From positions 1 to 60,979 of the forward strand of contig PYGV01000006.1 of assembly GCA_003022385.1 (NCBI GenBank): a stretch of DNA of 60,979 nucleotides, given 5' to 3'. The number at the start of each line of letters is the position of its first letter. Position 1 is the first letter of the stretch. Source of the stretch: a filamentous cyanobacterium CCP3. Its GTDB lineage: Bacteria > Cyanobacteriota > Cyanobacteriia > Phormidesmidales > Phormidesmidaceae. The position numbers and the translations under genes are program-made. The notes beneath the pieces are model-generated. The model had not been told where the DNA came from. It worked only from the letters and a program-made list of their open reading frames with translations, and ran no database searches. Positions 9,632 through 17,670 of this stretch are shown here, one piece after another.

Positions 9632-10012
9632 TTAGTGAGAATGGCTTACCTGGGCATAGCACCTGTAGGCTTCCGGATAGCGCCCCACACGATGCAGAGC
9701 GACACCTCGAAACAGCCAGCCCTGGGCATGATCGGGCGCGATCGCCAGTACCTGCTCGGTCAGCGCTAGCCCCTGCTTAGGTTGCCCTAAATGGATCAGG
9801 CACACCGCCTGGTAGATCAGTGCCGATACCGCCTGCGGGTCGACAATAGCCGCTTCTTCAAAGCAGCGCAGCGCCCGCTCGTAGGCTCCGGCATTGGCTA
9901 ATCTCTCCCCCTCGCCGTACCAGCGCTGAAACGAACTATCCTGCAAAGACGTCAGAGTCGCGGACTGAGAACTAAGGCCAGAGGGCGCGATCGGGGTAAC
10001 AGGGGGCTTCAT
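9632..10012 (-). CDS. Small TPR-repeat protein
   Basis: 126 residues from the ATG at 10012 (a TTG eight codons upstream is an alternative). Two to three tetratricopeptide repeats fill residues about 35-126: GERLANAGAYERALRCFEEA, then a repeat ending LTEQVLAIAPDHA, then WLFRGVALHRVGRYPEAYRCYAQ. The protein ends within the last repeat, so it is a minimal TPR adaptor with no enzymatic part. It sits 79 bp upstream of recQ on the same strand and could share a transcript. No function can be assigned beyond protein-protein contact. Confidence 0.75.
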   Translation of the reverse strand: MKPPVTPIAPSGLSSQSATLTSLQDSSFQRWYGEGERLANAGAYERALRCFEEAAIVDPQAVSALIYQAVCLIHLGQPKQGLALTEQVLAIAPDHAQGWLFRGVALHRVGRYPEAYRCYAQVSHSH

Positions 10013-10533
10013 GGCTGACAAATCACGACAGAACAATCACAGCATTCCCTTAGGCCAGCTCAACTGCCCAACCGGCAAAAATGCTCTAGATCAAGCGTCA
10101 AAGTCAGGCCAAGCATCCAGCCGACTCGCTGCGCTCCATCTCAATTCTCAAGAGCATAAACGCTCTGCCTGACGAGAATTCTCTGGCTGTCGCATAAGTT
10201 TACGTCTGCCCCACCGCAGCCCAGATCCCGCTACGGTAGTGATCTGGAACTGGCTCTACCAGCATCAGTCCCAACGACAGCTAGCCCAAACGTCGCTTTG
10301 AACAGCCCACGGTCTGCGGCAATCTTCTGTAGCGTGTAGCGACCTATCTCGGCAATCCACATCGGCATGCGCGCCCATGACGAACACCTACAGCGTCGGC
10401 CAGCTTAAGGAACCTTGCGGCCTGTAAAGCAATGTTACAAGAATGACGTCATGACAGCATACTGGCTTGACGGTAGCCGATATCCCATTTAAGTTATCTA
10501 CATACCCGGGTTACCCCTATTTAGAAAAGCGCT
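10013..10533. promoter_or_regulatory. Long divergent intergenic region upstream of the ribbon-helix-helix gene
   Basis: 521 bp without a coding region. Near its right end are a palindrome TGACGTCA (10444-10451) and a weak promoter candidate: TTGACG (10467-10472), 17 bp, TAAGTT (10490-10495), about 40 bp before the ATG at 10534. The first box is good and the second matches only three of six consensus bases. The left part of the gap shows nothing I recognise. Confidence 0.3.
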
Positions 10534-10893
10534 ATGGAAGAGCAAAAAGCTACCAAGGTCACACTGTATTTACCCCCTGACCTGCACCGTCAATTAAAAA
10601 TTCGCTCTGCCGTCGAGGGCGAAGCCATGTCTTCCATTGCCAAGCGTGCAATTGATTTTTATCTAGCCCACGGCGATGTGGTAGCCGAGAGTTTGGAGTC
10701 TTCCTTGGGTCAGACCCACCGTATTCACAGCTGCCCGAGCTGTGCGTCGACGGTGGTGCTGCGAGAAGGTGAGCTAGTTGAAGTAGCTCAAGCGGGTGGT
10801 GCTACCCAGGGCAGTGCATTAGACTCTGCCGTTGTTCCTGAGGTCGCTGCCAGCACTGGTTCCCGCGAAGAAGGGGAATTGGTTGTTTGCTAG
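10534..10893 (+). CDS. Ribbon-helix-helix (CopG/Arc type) protein with Cys-x-x-Cys tail
   Basis: 119 residues. Residues about 5-47 (KVTLYLPPDLHRQLKIRSA, then MSSIAKRAIDFYLA) fit a ribbon-helix-helix DNA-binding fold: one beta strand, then two helices with the usual RSAVEGEAMSS turn. After a linker comes HSCPSCASTVVL (Cys67-x2-Cys70 by position) and a terminal cysteine, which may be half of a zinc or redox site. The rest is low-complexity Ala/Gly/Ser. It is the first gene of a three-gene unit with the Ycf46-type ATPase and the DUF1257 protein. A role as the local regulator is inferred from fold and position. The arrangement resembles the stress-induced slr0373-slr0374-slr0376 operon of Synechocystis (recalled, not checked). 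Confidence 0.72.
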   Translation: MEEQKATKVTLYLPPDLHRQLKIRSAVEGEAMSSIAKRAIDFYLAHGDVVAESLESSLGQTHRIHSCPSCASTVVLREGELVEVAQAGGATQGSALDSAVVPEVAASTGSREEGELVVC

Positions 10894-10927
10894 GTACAGA
10901 TTTAATCGGCCTAGCTGTAGTTCACTA

Positions 10928-10958
10928 AGACAGTGCTGAGACAGTGCCCAGACAGTCA
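10928..10958. repeat. Three 11-bp direct repeats (AGACAGTG core) before the ycf46-like gene
   Basis: Units start at 10928, 10939 and 10950. The first two share AGACAGTGC exactly, and the third keeps AGACAGT. The 11-bp pitch puts the copies on the same face of the helix, as in operators bound side by side by small dimeric repressors. They lie between the ribbon-helix-helix gene and the ATPase start at 10994, about 36 bp before it. Confidence 0.6.
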
Positions 10959-10993
10959 TTTAACTGCCCCATAGCCTGAGAAGGGATTTGGTC

Positions 10994-12526
10994 ATGCGAG
11001 AGGATTTGAACGTACTAGTACAAGCCCAATATCCTCTGATCTACCTGGTCACTTTTGAGGAAGAGCGGGCAGAGCAAACCATTGCCACAGTGGCTCGTCA
11101 TCTCTCAAGGGAGCAAGACGTCAAAGCGCCCATGCGGCTCTTCACCTGGACGATGACTCGGGGTATGGTCGAGTTTGGCAGCCAGGGCACGGGTACTCAA
11201 AACAACAACACGGTTTCTCCCGAAGCGGCGGTGGAGTGGGTCATTCGTCAGCGCGAGCCCGGCATCTTTATCTTCAAAGACTTGCACCCCTTCAAAGATT
11301 CTCCTGCTGTTACTCGCTGCCTGCGAGACGCGATCGTATCCCTCAAGGGCACCCGCAAGACCATTGTGCTAATGTCTCCCGTGCAGGAAATTCCCATTGA
11401 GCTGGAGAAAGAGGTAGTAGTCCTCGACTTCCCACTGCCCAACATGTCTGAGTTGGATGAGGTGCTCTCGACTGAGATGAACCGGGCTCGCGGCAGCAGC
11501 ATTTCTACCGAGGAGCGCGAGAAGCTGCTAAAGGCCGCCCTGGGGCTAACCCGCGATGAGGCCGAAAAGGTCTACCGCAAGGCGCGGGTCATGGCTAAGC
11601 GGTTGACGGCTGAAGAGGTAGACATTGTTCTCTCCGAGAAAAAGCAGCTGATTCGCCGCAACGGCATTCTGGAGTTTATGGATGTCGATGAGACCATCAA
11701 CTCTGTGGGTGGCCTAGAGGAACTGAAGCACTGGCTCAAGCAGCGCTCTGACGCATTTACCGAGCGGGCTCGGGAATATGGTTTACCTCAGCCTAAAGGC
11801 ATGTTGATCCTGGGAGTACCCGGCTGCGGTAAGTCGCTAATCGCCAAGACCACATCTCGGTTGTGGGGCCTGCCGCTGCTGCGCCTCGACCTGGGTCGGG
11901 TGTACGACGGCTCAACGGTGGGTCGATCGGAGGCCAATTTACGCAACGCTCTGCGCACGGCTGAGTCAATTTCTCCCTGTATTCTCTTTATTGATGAGAT
12001 TGACAAAGCGTTTGCTGGTGGAGTTGGCTCCTCTGACTCCGATGGCGGTACTTCTAGCCGCATCTTCGGCACCTTCTTGACCTGGATGCAGGAGAAAACC
12101 TCTCCGGTGTTCGTGATGGCTACAGCCAACCGGGTTGAGAAGCTGCCCAGTGAGTTTCTGCGCAAGGGCCGCTTCGATGAAATCTTTTTTGTTGATCTGC
12201 CCAACGCTGAAGAGCGCAAGGACATTTTTCAAATCCATCTGCAAAAGCGCCGTCGCGACATTGAGCGCTTTGACCTCGACCAGTTGACCAAGGTCTGTGA
12301 TGGGTTCTCTGGAGCTGAAATCGAGCAGGGGCTGATTTCGGCTATGTATGAAGCTTTTGCCCAAGGACGTGAGTTCACTCAGCTCGACATTATTGCGGCG
12401 ATTCGCGCTACGCTGCCGCTGTCGAAGACCATGAGTGAGCAGGTCACTGCCCTGCGGGATTGGGCCCGCCAGCGGGCGCGTCCGGCGGCAGCCTCCGTCG
12501 CTGAATATCAGCGGATGGAGTTTTAA
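10994..12526 (+). CDS. ycf46: Ycf46-type AAA+ ATPase
   Basis: 510 residues from the ATG at 10994 (an in-frame TTG two codons earlier is less likely). The N-terminal 230 residues form the Ycf46-specific region beginning MREDLNVLVQAQYPLIYLVTFEEERAE (quoted here as MREDLNVLVQAQYPL). The AAA+ module (about 245-450) has Walker A GVPGCGKS, Walker B CILFIDEIDKAF, sensor-1 MATANR and the arginine finger in FLRKGRFDEIFF. There is no protease or transmembrane part, so it is not FtsH despite similarity in the ATPase core. Plastid ycf46 homologues are of unknown function, and cyanobacterial mutants link it to carbon/light responses (recalled). It sits between the ribbon-helix-helix gene and the DUF1257 gene. 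Confidence 0.9.
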   Translation: MREDLNVLVQAQYPLIYLVTFEEERAEQTIATVARHLSREQDVKAPMRLFTWTMTRGMVEFGSQGTGTQNNNTVSPEAAVEWVIRQREPGIFIFKDLHPFKDSPAVTRCLRDAIVSLKGTRKTIVLMSPVQEIPIELEKEVVVLDFPLPNMSELDEVLSTEMNRARGSSISTEEREKLLKAALGLTRDEAEKVYRKARVMAKRLTAEEVDIVLSEKKQLIRRNGILEFMDVDETINSVGGLEELKHWLKQRSDAFTERAREYGLPQPKGMLILGVPGCGKSLIAKTTSRLWGLPLLRLDLGRVYDGSTVGRSEANLRNALRTAESISPCILFIDEIDKAFAGGVGSSDSDGGTSSRIFGTFLTWMQEKTSPVFVMATANRVEKLPSEFLRKGRFDEIFFVDLPNAEERKDIFQIHLQKRRRDIERFDLDQLTKVCDGFSGAEIEQGLISAMYEAFAQGREFTQLDIIAAIRATLPLSKTMSEQVTALRDWARQRARPAAASVAEYQRMEF

Positions 12527-12540
12527 CAGGCTTTCCTCCC

Positions 12541-12640
12541 GGCGGTATCCGGGGGAAGGGCTAGCGTTTGCTAGCAGTTAGTATCCAGCTAGCCACGGGC
12601 TATCTGGTTTGTCTCTCTCAAACCTCGTTGTCTCTCTCAA
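12541..12640 (+). promoter_or_regulatory. Intercistronic hairpin and 13-bp direct repeat before the DUF1257 gene
   Basis: The 136-bp gap between the ATPase and the DUF1257 gene holds an imperfect G/C-rich stem (about 12532-12560, CTCCCGG against CCGGGGG) and two perfect copies of TTGTCTCTCTCAA (12609-12621 and 12628-12640). The second copy ends just before the ribosome-binding site AGGAGG (12650-12655). The arrangement suggests processing or translational control of the downstream gene (inference). Confidence 0.45.
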
Positions 12641-12662
12641 TTTCCCTACAGGAGGAAACACC

Positions 12663-13013
12663 ATGTCTCACTTCAGCACCCTTCGCACCAAAGTGACCGA
12701 TGCTGAGATTCTCAAGCAGTCTCTGGCTGACTTGGGTATCGCTACCAAGACCGAAGCTGATGTACGCGGTTACAACGGCCAGCGTGTTCGCGCCGACCTT
12801 GTCGCCGTTCTGGATGGTGAGTACGATCTAGGTTGGTCTCGTAATGCCGATGGCTCCTTTGATCTGATCGCTGACCTCTGGGGTGTGGCTAAAAAGCACA
12901 ACCAGACTGAGCTGATCAACTCCATCAACCAAAAGTACGCGGTCAACAAGACCCTGGCTGAGGTTAAGCGTCCTGGCCTGCAGAACGCCAACGTCAAGCT
13001 GGTGCTTCAGTAA
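12663..13013 (+). CDS. DUF1257 / Ycf35-like protein
   Basis: 116 residues from the ATG at 12663, which follows a strong AGGAGG site at the right spacing. A longer reading from a TTG at 12609 would cross that site and is rejected. The protein opens MSHFSTLRTKVTDAEILKQSL and contains GYNGQRVRADLVAVL and YDLGWSRNADGSFDLIADLWG, the hallmarks of the small DUF1257 family found in cyanobacteria, plastids (ycf35) and their phages. No catalytic residues are known. It is the last gene of the ribbon-helix-helix/Ycf46 unit and is closed by a strong terminator, so it probably acts in the same stress or photosynthesis-linked process (inference). Confidence 0.85.
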   Translation: MSHFSTLRTKVTDAEILKQSLADLGIATKTEADVRGYNGQRVRADLVAVLDGEYDLGWSRNADGSFDLIADLWGVAKKHNQTELINSINQKYAVNKTLAEVKRPGLQNANVKLVLQ

Positions 13014-13035
13014 GCCCGTATCGCGTTCCCTAATG

Positions 13036-13071
13036 TGGGATGGCTAGCATGCGCTAGCCATCCCATTTTTT
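13036..13071 (+). terminator. Strong intrinsic terminator of the ycf46-like operon
   Basis: Perfect 13-bp inverted repeat (13036-13048 with 13053-13065), tetraloop ATGC, followed by a run of six T. It ends the three-gene unit on the plus strand. Confidence 0.93.
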
Positions 13072-13212
13072 ATGCTCAATTGAAGTGGTATTCTGCCACA
13101 GAGCCAGACTACACTGACGAAGAGGCAAGATTGCTCAGCTACCAGATGTACCTGGTACGGGGGTTGCCTAAAAGTGTTACCCCAAGCCGGGGATCGCGTG
13201 GTTTAGCCTGGT

Positions 13213-14100
13213 ATGTCCCCCATTAGCCCGTCTGATTTATCGGCCCTGCATCAGCTGCTGATTGCCTGTGGCGACTATGCTAGCCAGCAGTCTCAACAGT
13301 CGTTTCAGGTGTTTGAGAAGGGGGTTGACGACTACGTGACTACTGTTGATCAACTGCTGGATCAAAAGCTACTGGTCGGTATGCAGGCGCTCTTTCCGGC
13401 AGACGGCATTATTACTGAAGAGAACCGGGCTACCGCTGAGCAGTTTCGCCGGGGGGATGGTCAAGGAGGGCCGGGAGGCGATCGCCCCCTGTGGTTTGTC
13501 GATCCTATTGACGGCACTGATGACTTTATTCAGGGCCGAGACCACTATGCGGTCATGGTGGGGAGAGTCGTCGGCGGAATGCCTGAGGCGGGCTGGATCT
13601 ACGCCCCCGTAGAGCGACATTTGGTTTGGGGTGGTCCTGGCTGGGGCCTTTTTGAGCAGACGGGTGGTGGCCTTTCGACCCCGCTGATTCCTCAACAGCC
13701 GCCCTTTGCCCCTGAGCGAGGCTGGGCGATGGTAATTGGCGATAAGGATGAGCGGCGGTTTGGGGCTGCGATCGCCCAGCGCTTTCCCACCGTCGAGTTC
13801 CTCTCGTTGGGCAGCTTTGGCCTCAAAGTGCTGGCGGTCATCACCGGCCAAGCTGGCCTCTACATTTACCTCAACGGCCGAGTCAAACTGTGGGATACCA
13901 CTGGCCCCCTGGCCCTGGCGCAGGCGGCTGGATTGGTGTGCTGCGACCTGACAGGGCGGCCCATTCGCTTTACAAAACCCGATGTCGCCCCCCAGACACT
14001 GATTCACCGCCAGCCGATTGTGGTGGGGTGGCCCAGCTACGTGGAGGCGCTGCTGTCGCCCCTTAGCGAAATCGCAGCCGCGATCGGCCTGCCGCAGTAG
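13213..14100 (+). CDS. Inositol-monophosphatase-family phosphatase
   Basis: 295 residues with the metal-binding motifs of the IMPase/FBPase/CysQ fold: Glu69-Glu70 in GIITEEN, the signature DPIDGTDDF (Asp97, Asp100, Asp103), and the later WDTTGPLALAQAAG segment. These bind Mg2+ and position the water that hydrolyses a sugar or nucleotide phosphate. Which phosphate is used (inositol phosphate, histidinol phosphate, PAP or fructose bisphosphate) cannot be decided here. The sequence around GGPGGD (about 84-90) is a Gly-rich surface loop. The start ATG at 13213 has no clear ribosome-binding site. It is followed by a Crp-family regulator on the same strand after 103 bp. Confidence 0.85.
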   Translation: MSPISPSDLSALHQLLIACGDYASQQSQQSFQVFEKGVDDYVTTVDQLLDQKLLVGMQALFPADGIITEENRATAEQFRRGDGQGGPGGDRPLWFVDPIDGTDDFIQGRDHYAVMVGRVVGGMPEAGWIYAPVERHLVWGGPGWGLFEQTGGGLSTPLIPQQPPFAPERGWAMVIGDKDERRFGAAIAQRFPTVEFLSLGSFGLKVLAVITGQAGLYIYLNGRVKLWDTTGPLALAQAAGLVCCDLTGRPIRFTKPDVAPQTLIHRQPIVVGWPSYVEALLSPLSEIAAAIGLPQ

Positions 14101-14130
14101 GGACTCTGATTCGGTCTACCCTAGGTTTCT

Positions 14131-14151
14131 GGGTACCATGGGAAGGTACCC
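14131..14151. promoter_or_regulatory. Perfect inverted repeat upstream of the Crp-family gene
   Basis: GGGTACC (14131-14137) and GGTACCC (14145-14151) form perfect 7-bp arms around ATGGGAA. There is no T run, so it is not a terminator. It lies 53 bp before the start of the Crp-family gene and could be an autoregulatory operator. If translation instead starts at the ATG at 14138, the repeat would span that start. Confidence 0.4.
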
Positions 14152-14203
14152 TGTCATCGCAAGTCTGGCCTCTACCAGCCCTTGGCGTCGTCACCCTTTT
14201 ACC

Positions 14204-14896
14204 ATGCCTTCTATGCAAGCCGATACGCTGAGCGAACTGTATCCCCTATTCCAAACTGCGAGCCCCGAAACCGTTGACTGGCTCATGTCTGTGGCTACCC
14301 ACCACGACTACCCTGCCAATCGGGCCGTGGTGATGGAAGATGCCTGGGGCAACGCCGTTTACTTTATCGAGTCTGGCTGGGTAAAAGTGCGTCGCCATGC
14401 CGAAGACAGCTCTATCACTCTGGCGGTTCTGGGCAAAGGCGACTTCTTCGGTGAAATGGCCATTCTCGATGAATCTCCCCGCTCTACCGATGTAGTGGCG
14501 ATGACCGCCGTTAAGCTCATGAGCATATCGGCTCAGCGATTTATTCAAACCCTGTTCAAAGATCCTCAGCTGCACCACCGGCTGTTGCAGCTGATGGTGC
14601 AGCGGCTGCGCCAGACCAACCTGCGGTTTCAGCTGCGTCACCAGCCCCCCGCGGTTAAGTTAGCCAACACGCTAACGGCTATTCAAGCGGCCTATGGCGA
14701 ATCGGTGGAGGACGGCGTTGAGCTGTTCAACATTCCCCGCAAAGACCTGGCCGATCTGGCCGATATCACCCCCGACGAAGCCGAAAAGATTGTGGGCAAG
14801 CTGATCGAAAAAGGCTGGATTGTGGAGGATACGGCGCGATCGGTGCTGCGACTCAAAAACACTCGCCAGCTGGCACACCTGGCAGGGCGGCTGTAG
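14204..14896 (+). CDS. Crp/Fnr-family transcription regulator
   Basis: 230 residues. The cyclic-nucleotide-binding jelly roll occupies about 10-125 (VYFIESGWVKV, then VLGKGDFFGEMAILDESPRSTDV, the phosphate-binding cassette position). The cassette reads GEMAILDESPRS, close to but not the same as cAMP-binding Crp, so the ligand is uncertain. A long dimer helix (QLMVQRLRQTNLRFQL) leads to a winged helix at about 155-225 with IPRKDLADLADITPDEAEKIVGKLIEKGWI as recognition region (given here as ITPDEAEKIVGKL). The ATG at 14204 is chosen because homology starts soon after. Starts at 14138 and 14213 are possible. An inverted repeat upstream may be its own operator. Confidence 0.87.
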   Translation: MPSMQADTLSELYPLFQTASPETVDWLMSVATHHDYPANRAVVMEDAWGNAVYFIESGWVKVRRHAEDSSITLAVLGKGDFFGEMAILDESPRSTDVVAMTAVKLMSISAQRFIQTLFKDPQLHHRLLQLMVQRLRQTNLRFQLRHQPPAVKLANTLTAIQAAYGESVEDGVELFNIPRKDLADLADITPDEAEKIVGKLIEKGWIVEDTARSVLRLKNTRQLAHLAGRL

Positions 14897-15016
14897 GGTT
14901 GCTGCCGTGATCCTTTGAATTTGTAGAGATTGCTAAAGTTACCCGGCCCCTTCGGCTCTCCGTGGTAGGTTGTCATCATCAGCTACCCGACGTAGTTCAC
15001 TACCCCGGAGCCTGCT

Positions 15017-15505
15017 ATGCCAATACAACCTCCCTCGCCGCCGTCCATTAGCCCCAGCCAGATGACGCTGCTGCGCATTGTCTCAACTATGGCCTGGAGC
15101 GACGGCCACCTGGCCGACGAAGAAGTCGACGTGATGCTAGATCAGTTTAGCCACCTGTTTGCCAGTAATCCTGGTCAACAGGCTGAGCTGCGCGACGAGC
15201 TGCGCGACTATTTAATGCAAAACCTGCCCCTCGAAGAATTGGTGCCCAAGCTGACCAGCGCTGCCGAGCGAGAGCTAGTGCTCAAGCTCGGCCACCAGGT
15301 AATCAGCGCCAGTGCCCGCACCCCCGGCGAAGACCCCATCAACGCAGAGGAGGCGGACGCCTACAGCCGTTTGGTGTCATTACTCAACCTGCCTGACGAC
15401 GTGGTACAGCGGGTTGAGCAGGAAAGTGGTCAGCCCGCTGCCAATCACAACAACCTAATTGAACAACTGACGGCGGAGATCAAGACTTTTGTGGACGAGC
15501 ATTAG
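15017..15505 (+). CDS. TerB-family protein
   Basis: 162 residues, nearly all helical, with the TerB-type opening LLRIVSTMAWSDGHLADEEVDVMLDQF (about 19-45; key motif AWSDGHLADEE). In TerB proteins the acidic residues here form a metal-binding site at the membrane-facing side. Cyanobacterial single-domain TerB proteins are common and are not proof of tellurite resistance, and no other ter genes are present nearby. The tail from about residue 135 is a charged helix. It converges with nadA, leaving only 4 bp between stop codons and no visible terminator. Confidence 0.82.
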   Translation: MPIQPPSPPSISPSQMTLLRIVSTMAWSDGHLADEEVDVMLDQFSHLFASNPGQQAELRDELRDYLMQNLPLEELVPKLTSAAERELVLKLGHQVISASARTPGEDPINAEEADAYSRLVSLLNLPDDVVQRVEQESGQPAANHNNLIEQLTAEIKTFVDEH

Positions 15506-15509
15506 GCTG

Positions 15510-16469
15510 TTAAGCACTCATCTCTAGCATGCGCTGAATTGGTTTGAGAGCCTGCTGCTGTAGCTCAGGACTCAGGACGATTTCGGGCTGGCGATTTTTC
15601 ATGGCTAAATAGAGCTTTTCAAGCGTGTTGAGCCGCATATGGGGGCATTCATTGCAGGCGCAGGTTGCCGCTGGCGGAGCAGGAATAAAGACCTTTTCCG
15701 GAGCCTGCTTTTGCATCTGGTGAAGGATACCGGACTCTGTCACTACAATGAATTCGGATTTCGCGCTCTGTTGAGCGTAGTTAAGCAACGCTGTGGTCGA
15801 GCCAATGAAGTGTGCATGGCGCAGCACCGCCTCCTCGCACTCTGGGTGCGCAATCACGTCCGCGTTGGGATAGGCGCTTTGCAGCTGCACCAGCTTTTTT
15901 TCGGAAAAGGTTTCGTGGACCATGCAGCTGCCCTGCCACAGCACCATATCGCGGCCCGTTTGCTGCATCACGTAGCGGCCTAGATTGCGATCGGGGGCAA
16001 AAATAATTTTTTGGTCAGCGGGCAGCTGCTGCACAATGCTGACGGCGTTGGAGCTGGTGCAGATGATATCGCTCATGGCCTTAATCGCAGCCGTGCAGTT
16101 GATGTAAGAAATGACCAGGTGATTGGGGTGGGCGGCCTTAAACGCCGCAAAGGCATCGGGGGGGCAGCTGTCAGCCAGGGAACAGCCCGCATTGAGGTCG
16201 GGCAGCAGCACCTGCTTGTCAGGGTTGAGGATTTTTGCGGTCTCGGCCATAAAGTGTACGCCCGCAAAGACAATTACGTCGGCACTGGTAGCCGCGGCCT
16301 GCCGGGACAGCCCCAGCGAGTCACCAATGTAGTCGGCAACATCTTGAATATCAGACTCTTGGTAGTAGTGGGCCAAAACAACCGCATTGAGTTCGCGCTT
16401 GAGCGCTTCAATGGCTTCAACCAGGTCGTAGGTTGGCAGCGTAGCAGCAGGCGTTAGGGTGGTGAACAC
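15510..16469 (-). CDS. nadA: Quinolinate synthase A
   Basis: 319 residues, normal family length. It condenses iminoaspartate with dihydroxyacetone phosphate to quinolinate in de novo NAD synthesis, using an oxygen-sensitive [4Fe-4S] cluster. Cluster-type cysteines are visible in [11 protein letters not shown] (Cys96, Cys102), in VIAHPECEE, and in the C-terminal [18 protein letters not shown]. The substrate-binding segments [17 protein letters not shown] and [10 protein letters not shown] are intact. The start ATG at 16469 gives a typical N-terminus. nadB and nadC are not in the window. Confidence 0.96.
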   Translation of the reverse strand: MFTTLTPAATLPTYDLVEAIEALKRELNAVVLAHYYQESDIQDVADYIGDSLGLSRQAAATSADVIVFAGVHFMAETAKILNPDKQVLLPDLNAGCSLADSCPPDAFAAFKAAHPNHLVISYINCTAAIKAMSDIICTSSNAVSIVQQLPADQKIIFAPDRNLGRYVMQQTGRDMVLWQGSCMVHETFSEKKLVQLQSAYPNADVIAHPECEEAVLRHAHFIGSTTALLNYAQQSAKSEFIVVTESGILHQMQKQAPEKVFIPAPPAATCACNECPHMRLNTLEKLYLAMKNRQPEIVLSPELQQQALKPIQRMLEMSA

Positions 16470-16677
16470 GATAGTAGACGAACCGAAGACTAGTGCAATT
16501 CGAATTATAGTTTAATTCACCAAAACTCGCCATGGCCACACTCTACCAGCATTTCTGCGATCGCACCAGAAGCCAGGCGCGCCCCGACCGCAGCAGACCC
16601 ATACAGGCTTTGTGCTGAGCCCTGGTATCGCCTTGAGAACTGTAGCTATCAATCGAATAGAGGGTTTGAGATAAGAC

Positions 16678-17427
16678 CTAGCTCAATGAGGAGGAGGCCA
16701 GGCTAGGACTCACTCGTGGACTGTGGCCGTTGGATTCTGCGGTGGCGCGCTCGACGTTGAAGCGGTAGCCCACATTGCGCACCGTTTGAATGATGTTGGG
16801 CTGTCTTGGGTCGATCTCAATTTTTTTGCGCAGAGAAAGAATGTGGGTATCAACGGTCCTGGGATTGTCGATCGCATCGGGCCAGGCACGGCGCAAGAGG
16901 TCGGTGCGACTGAGGGGCGCCCCTGCCGCCTGGGTCAGCACGTAGAGCAGGCTAAATTCTTGAGGGGTTAGATCGATGTAGTCGCCGCGAAAGTTGACCC
17001 GCCGCTGCACCAAATCAATGTTTAAGTCGCCGTAGGTCAGCGACGCCGGGGCGCTCATCAGCCGCACTCGCCGGGTGAGCGCCTCCACTCGGGCCAAAAA
17101 CTCCTGCATACCAAAGGGCTTAGTGAGATAGTCGTCGGCGCCAGCCCGCAGCCCGGTCACAATGTCGGTTTCGGTATTGCAGGCCGAAAGAATCATGATC
17201 AGCGGTTGTCCCTGACTGTGCAGCCACTTACACAGCTCTACCCCATCCCCGTCAGGTAGCTGCGAGTCTAAAATCACTAGGTCGGGCTGGCGACTCTGAA
17301 AAACATCGCGGGTGCGCACTATATCTGACGACTGAAAAACTCTGTAGCCAGCTTGCTGAAGATGCCAGCCTAGGAGCGATCGCAGATGAGGATTCCCCTC
17401 AATAATCTGTACAGATACAGAGCCCAC
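16678..17427 (-). CDS. OmpR/PhoB-family response regulator with incomplete acidic pocket
   Basis: 249 residues from a GTG at 17427; the upstream ATG at 17440 is out of frame. The receiver domain (about 5-118) keeps the phosphoacceptor Asp54 (LVILDSQLPDGDG), the switch Ser81 and Lys103 (DYLTKPFG), but the usual Asp/Glu pair at the start is Glu10-Gly11, so one metal ligand is missing. The C-terminal winged helix (about 130-228) has LTPQEFSLLYVL, RTVDTHILSLRKKIE and TVRNVGYRF. No histidine kinase is adjacent. NblR-like or other orphan cyanobacterial regulators are possible assignments but not proven. It is divergent from the degenerate receiver protein at 17807. Confidence 0.88.
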   Translation of the reverse strand: MGSVSVQIIEGNPHLRSLLGWHLQQAGYRVFQSSDIVRTRDVFQSRQPDLVILDSQLPDGDGVELCKWLHSQGQPLIMILSACNTETDIVTGLRAGADDYLTKPFGMQEFLARVEALTRRVRLMSAPASLTYGDLNIDLVQRRVNFRGDYIDLTPQEFSLLYVLTQAAGAPLSRTDLLRRAWPDAIDNPRTVDTHILSLRKKIEIDPRQPNIIQTVRNVGYRFNVERATAESNGHSPRVSPSLASSSLS

Positions 17428-17470
17428 TGGATTTCGTCATAAACAGCAATTTTTATTTGCTAAACATAGC

Positions 17471-17490
17471 AAAGCCCCTCTAGGGGTTTT
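17471..17490 (+). terminator. Hairpin with T tail in the divergent gap (plus-strand polarity)
   Basis: AAAGCCCCT (17471-17479) pairs with AGGGGTTTT (17482-17490) over nine positions, one a G-T wobble, with a two-base loop. The T-rich side is on the plus strand, although no plus-strand gene ends here. It lies 44 bp before the GTG of the response regulator, in its leader. It may end an antisense or small RNA, or simply be a leader structure. Confidence 0.45.
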
Positions 17491-17620
17491 GTAGCTAGGG
17501 TTACTCAACTCTCAGGTCAGCGGCACACCCCGATCGCTACATGATGGGGACAAAACGTTGCCAACAGTAGTCAACCAACTATTTGCAGATCAATTGTTTG
17601 CATAACTTAAATATAGTTTG

Positions 17621-17670
17621 GCTTTCGAAAGAAAGCGGCTTTGGAAAGCCTTTAGAGAGGCTAAAAAAAA
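17621..17670 (+). promoter_or_regulatory. Cluster of small hairpins in the leader of the receiver gene
   Basis: GCTTTC-GAAA-GAAAGC (17621-17636) is a six-base stem capped by a GNRA-type tetraloop. Directly after it come GGCTTT-GG-AAAGCC (17637-17650) and an alternative stem AGCCT/AGGCT (17647-17651 with 17658-17662) followed by eight A. The last two share bases and so exclude each other. The rest of the 366-bp divergent gap is A/T-rich with no gene. Confidence 0.4.

Noticed and set aside
10994-12526. FtsH-type membrane protease
   Set aside because: Only the AAA+ core is similar; there is no membrane helix and no HExxH zinc protease motif.
15017-15505. Tellurite-resistance operon
   Set aside because: Only a lone TerB-domain gene is present, with no terC, terD or terZ partners.
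17471-17490. Hairpin as terminator of the OmpR-family gene
   Set aside because: It lies upstream of that gene's start, and its T tract is on the opposite strand.
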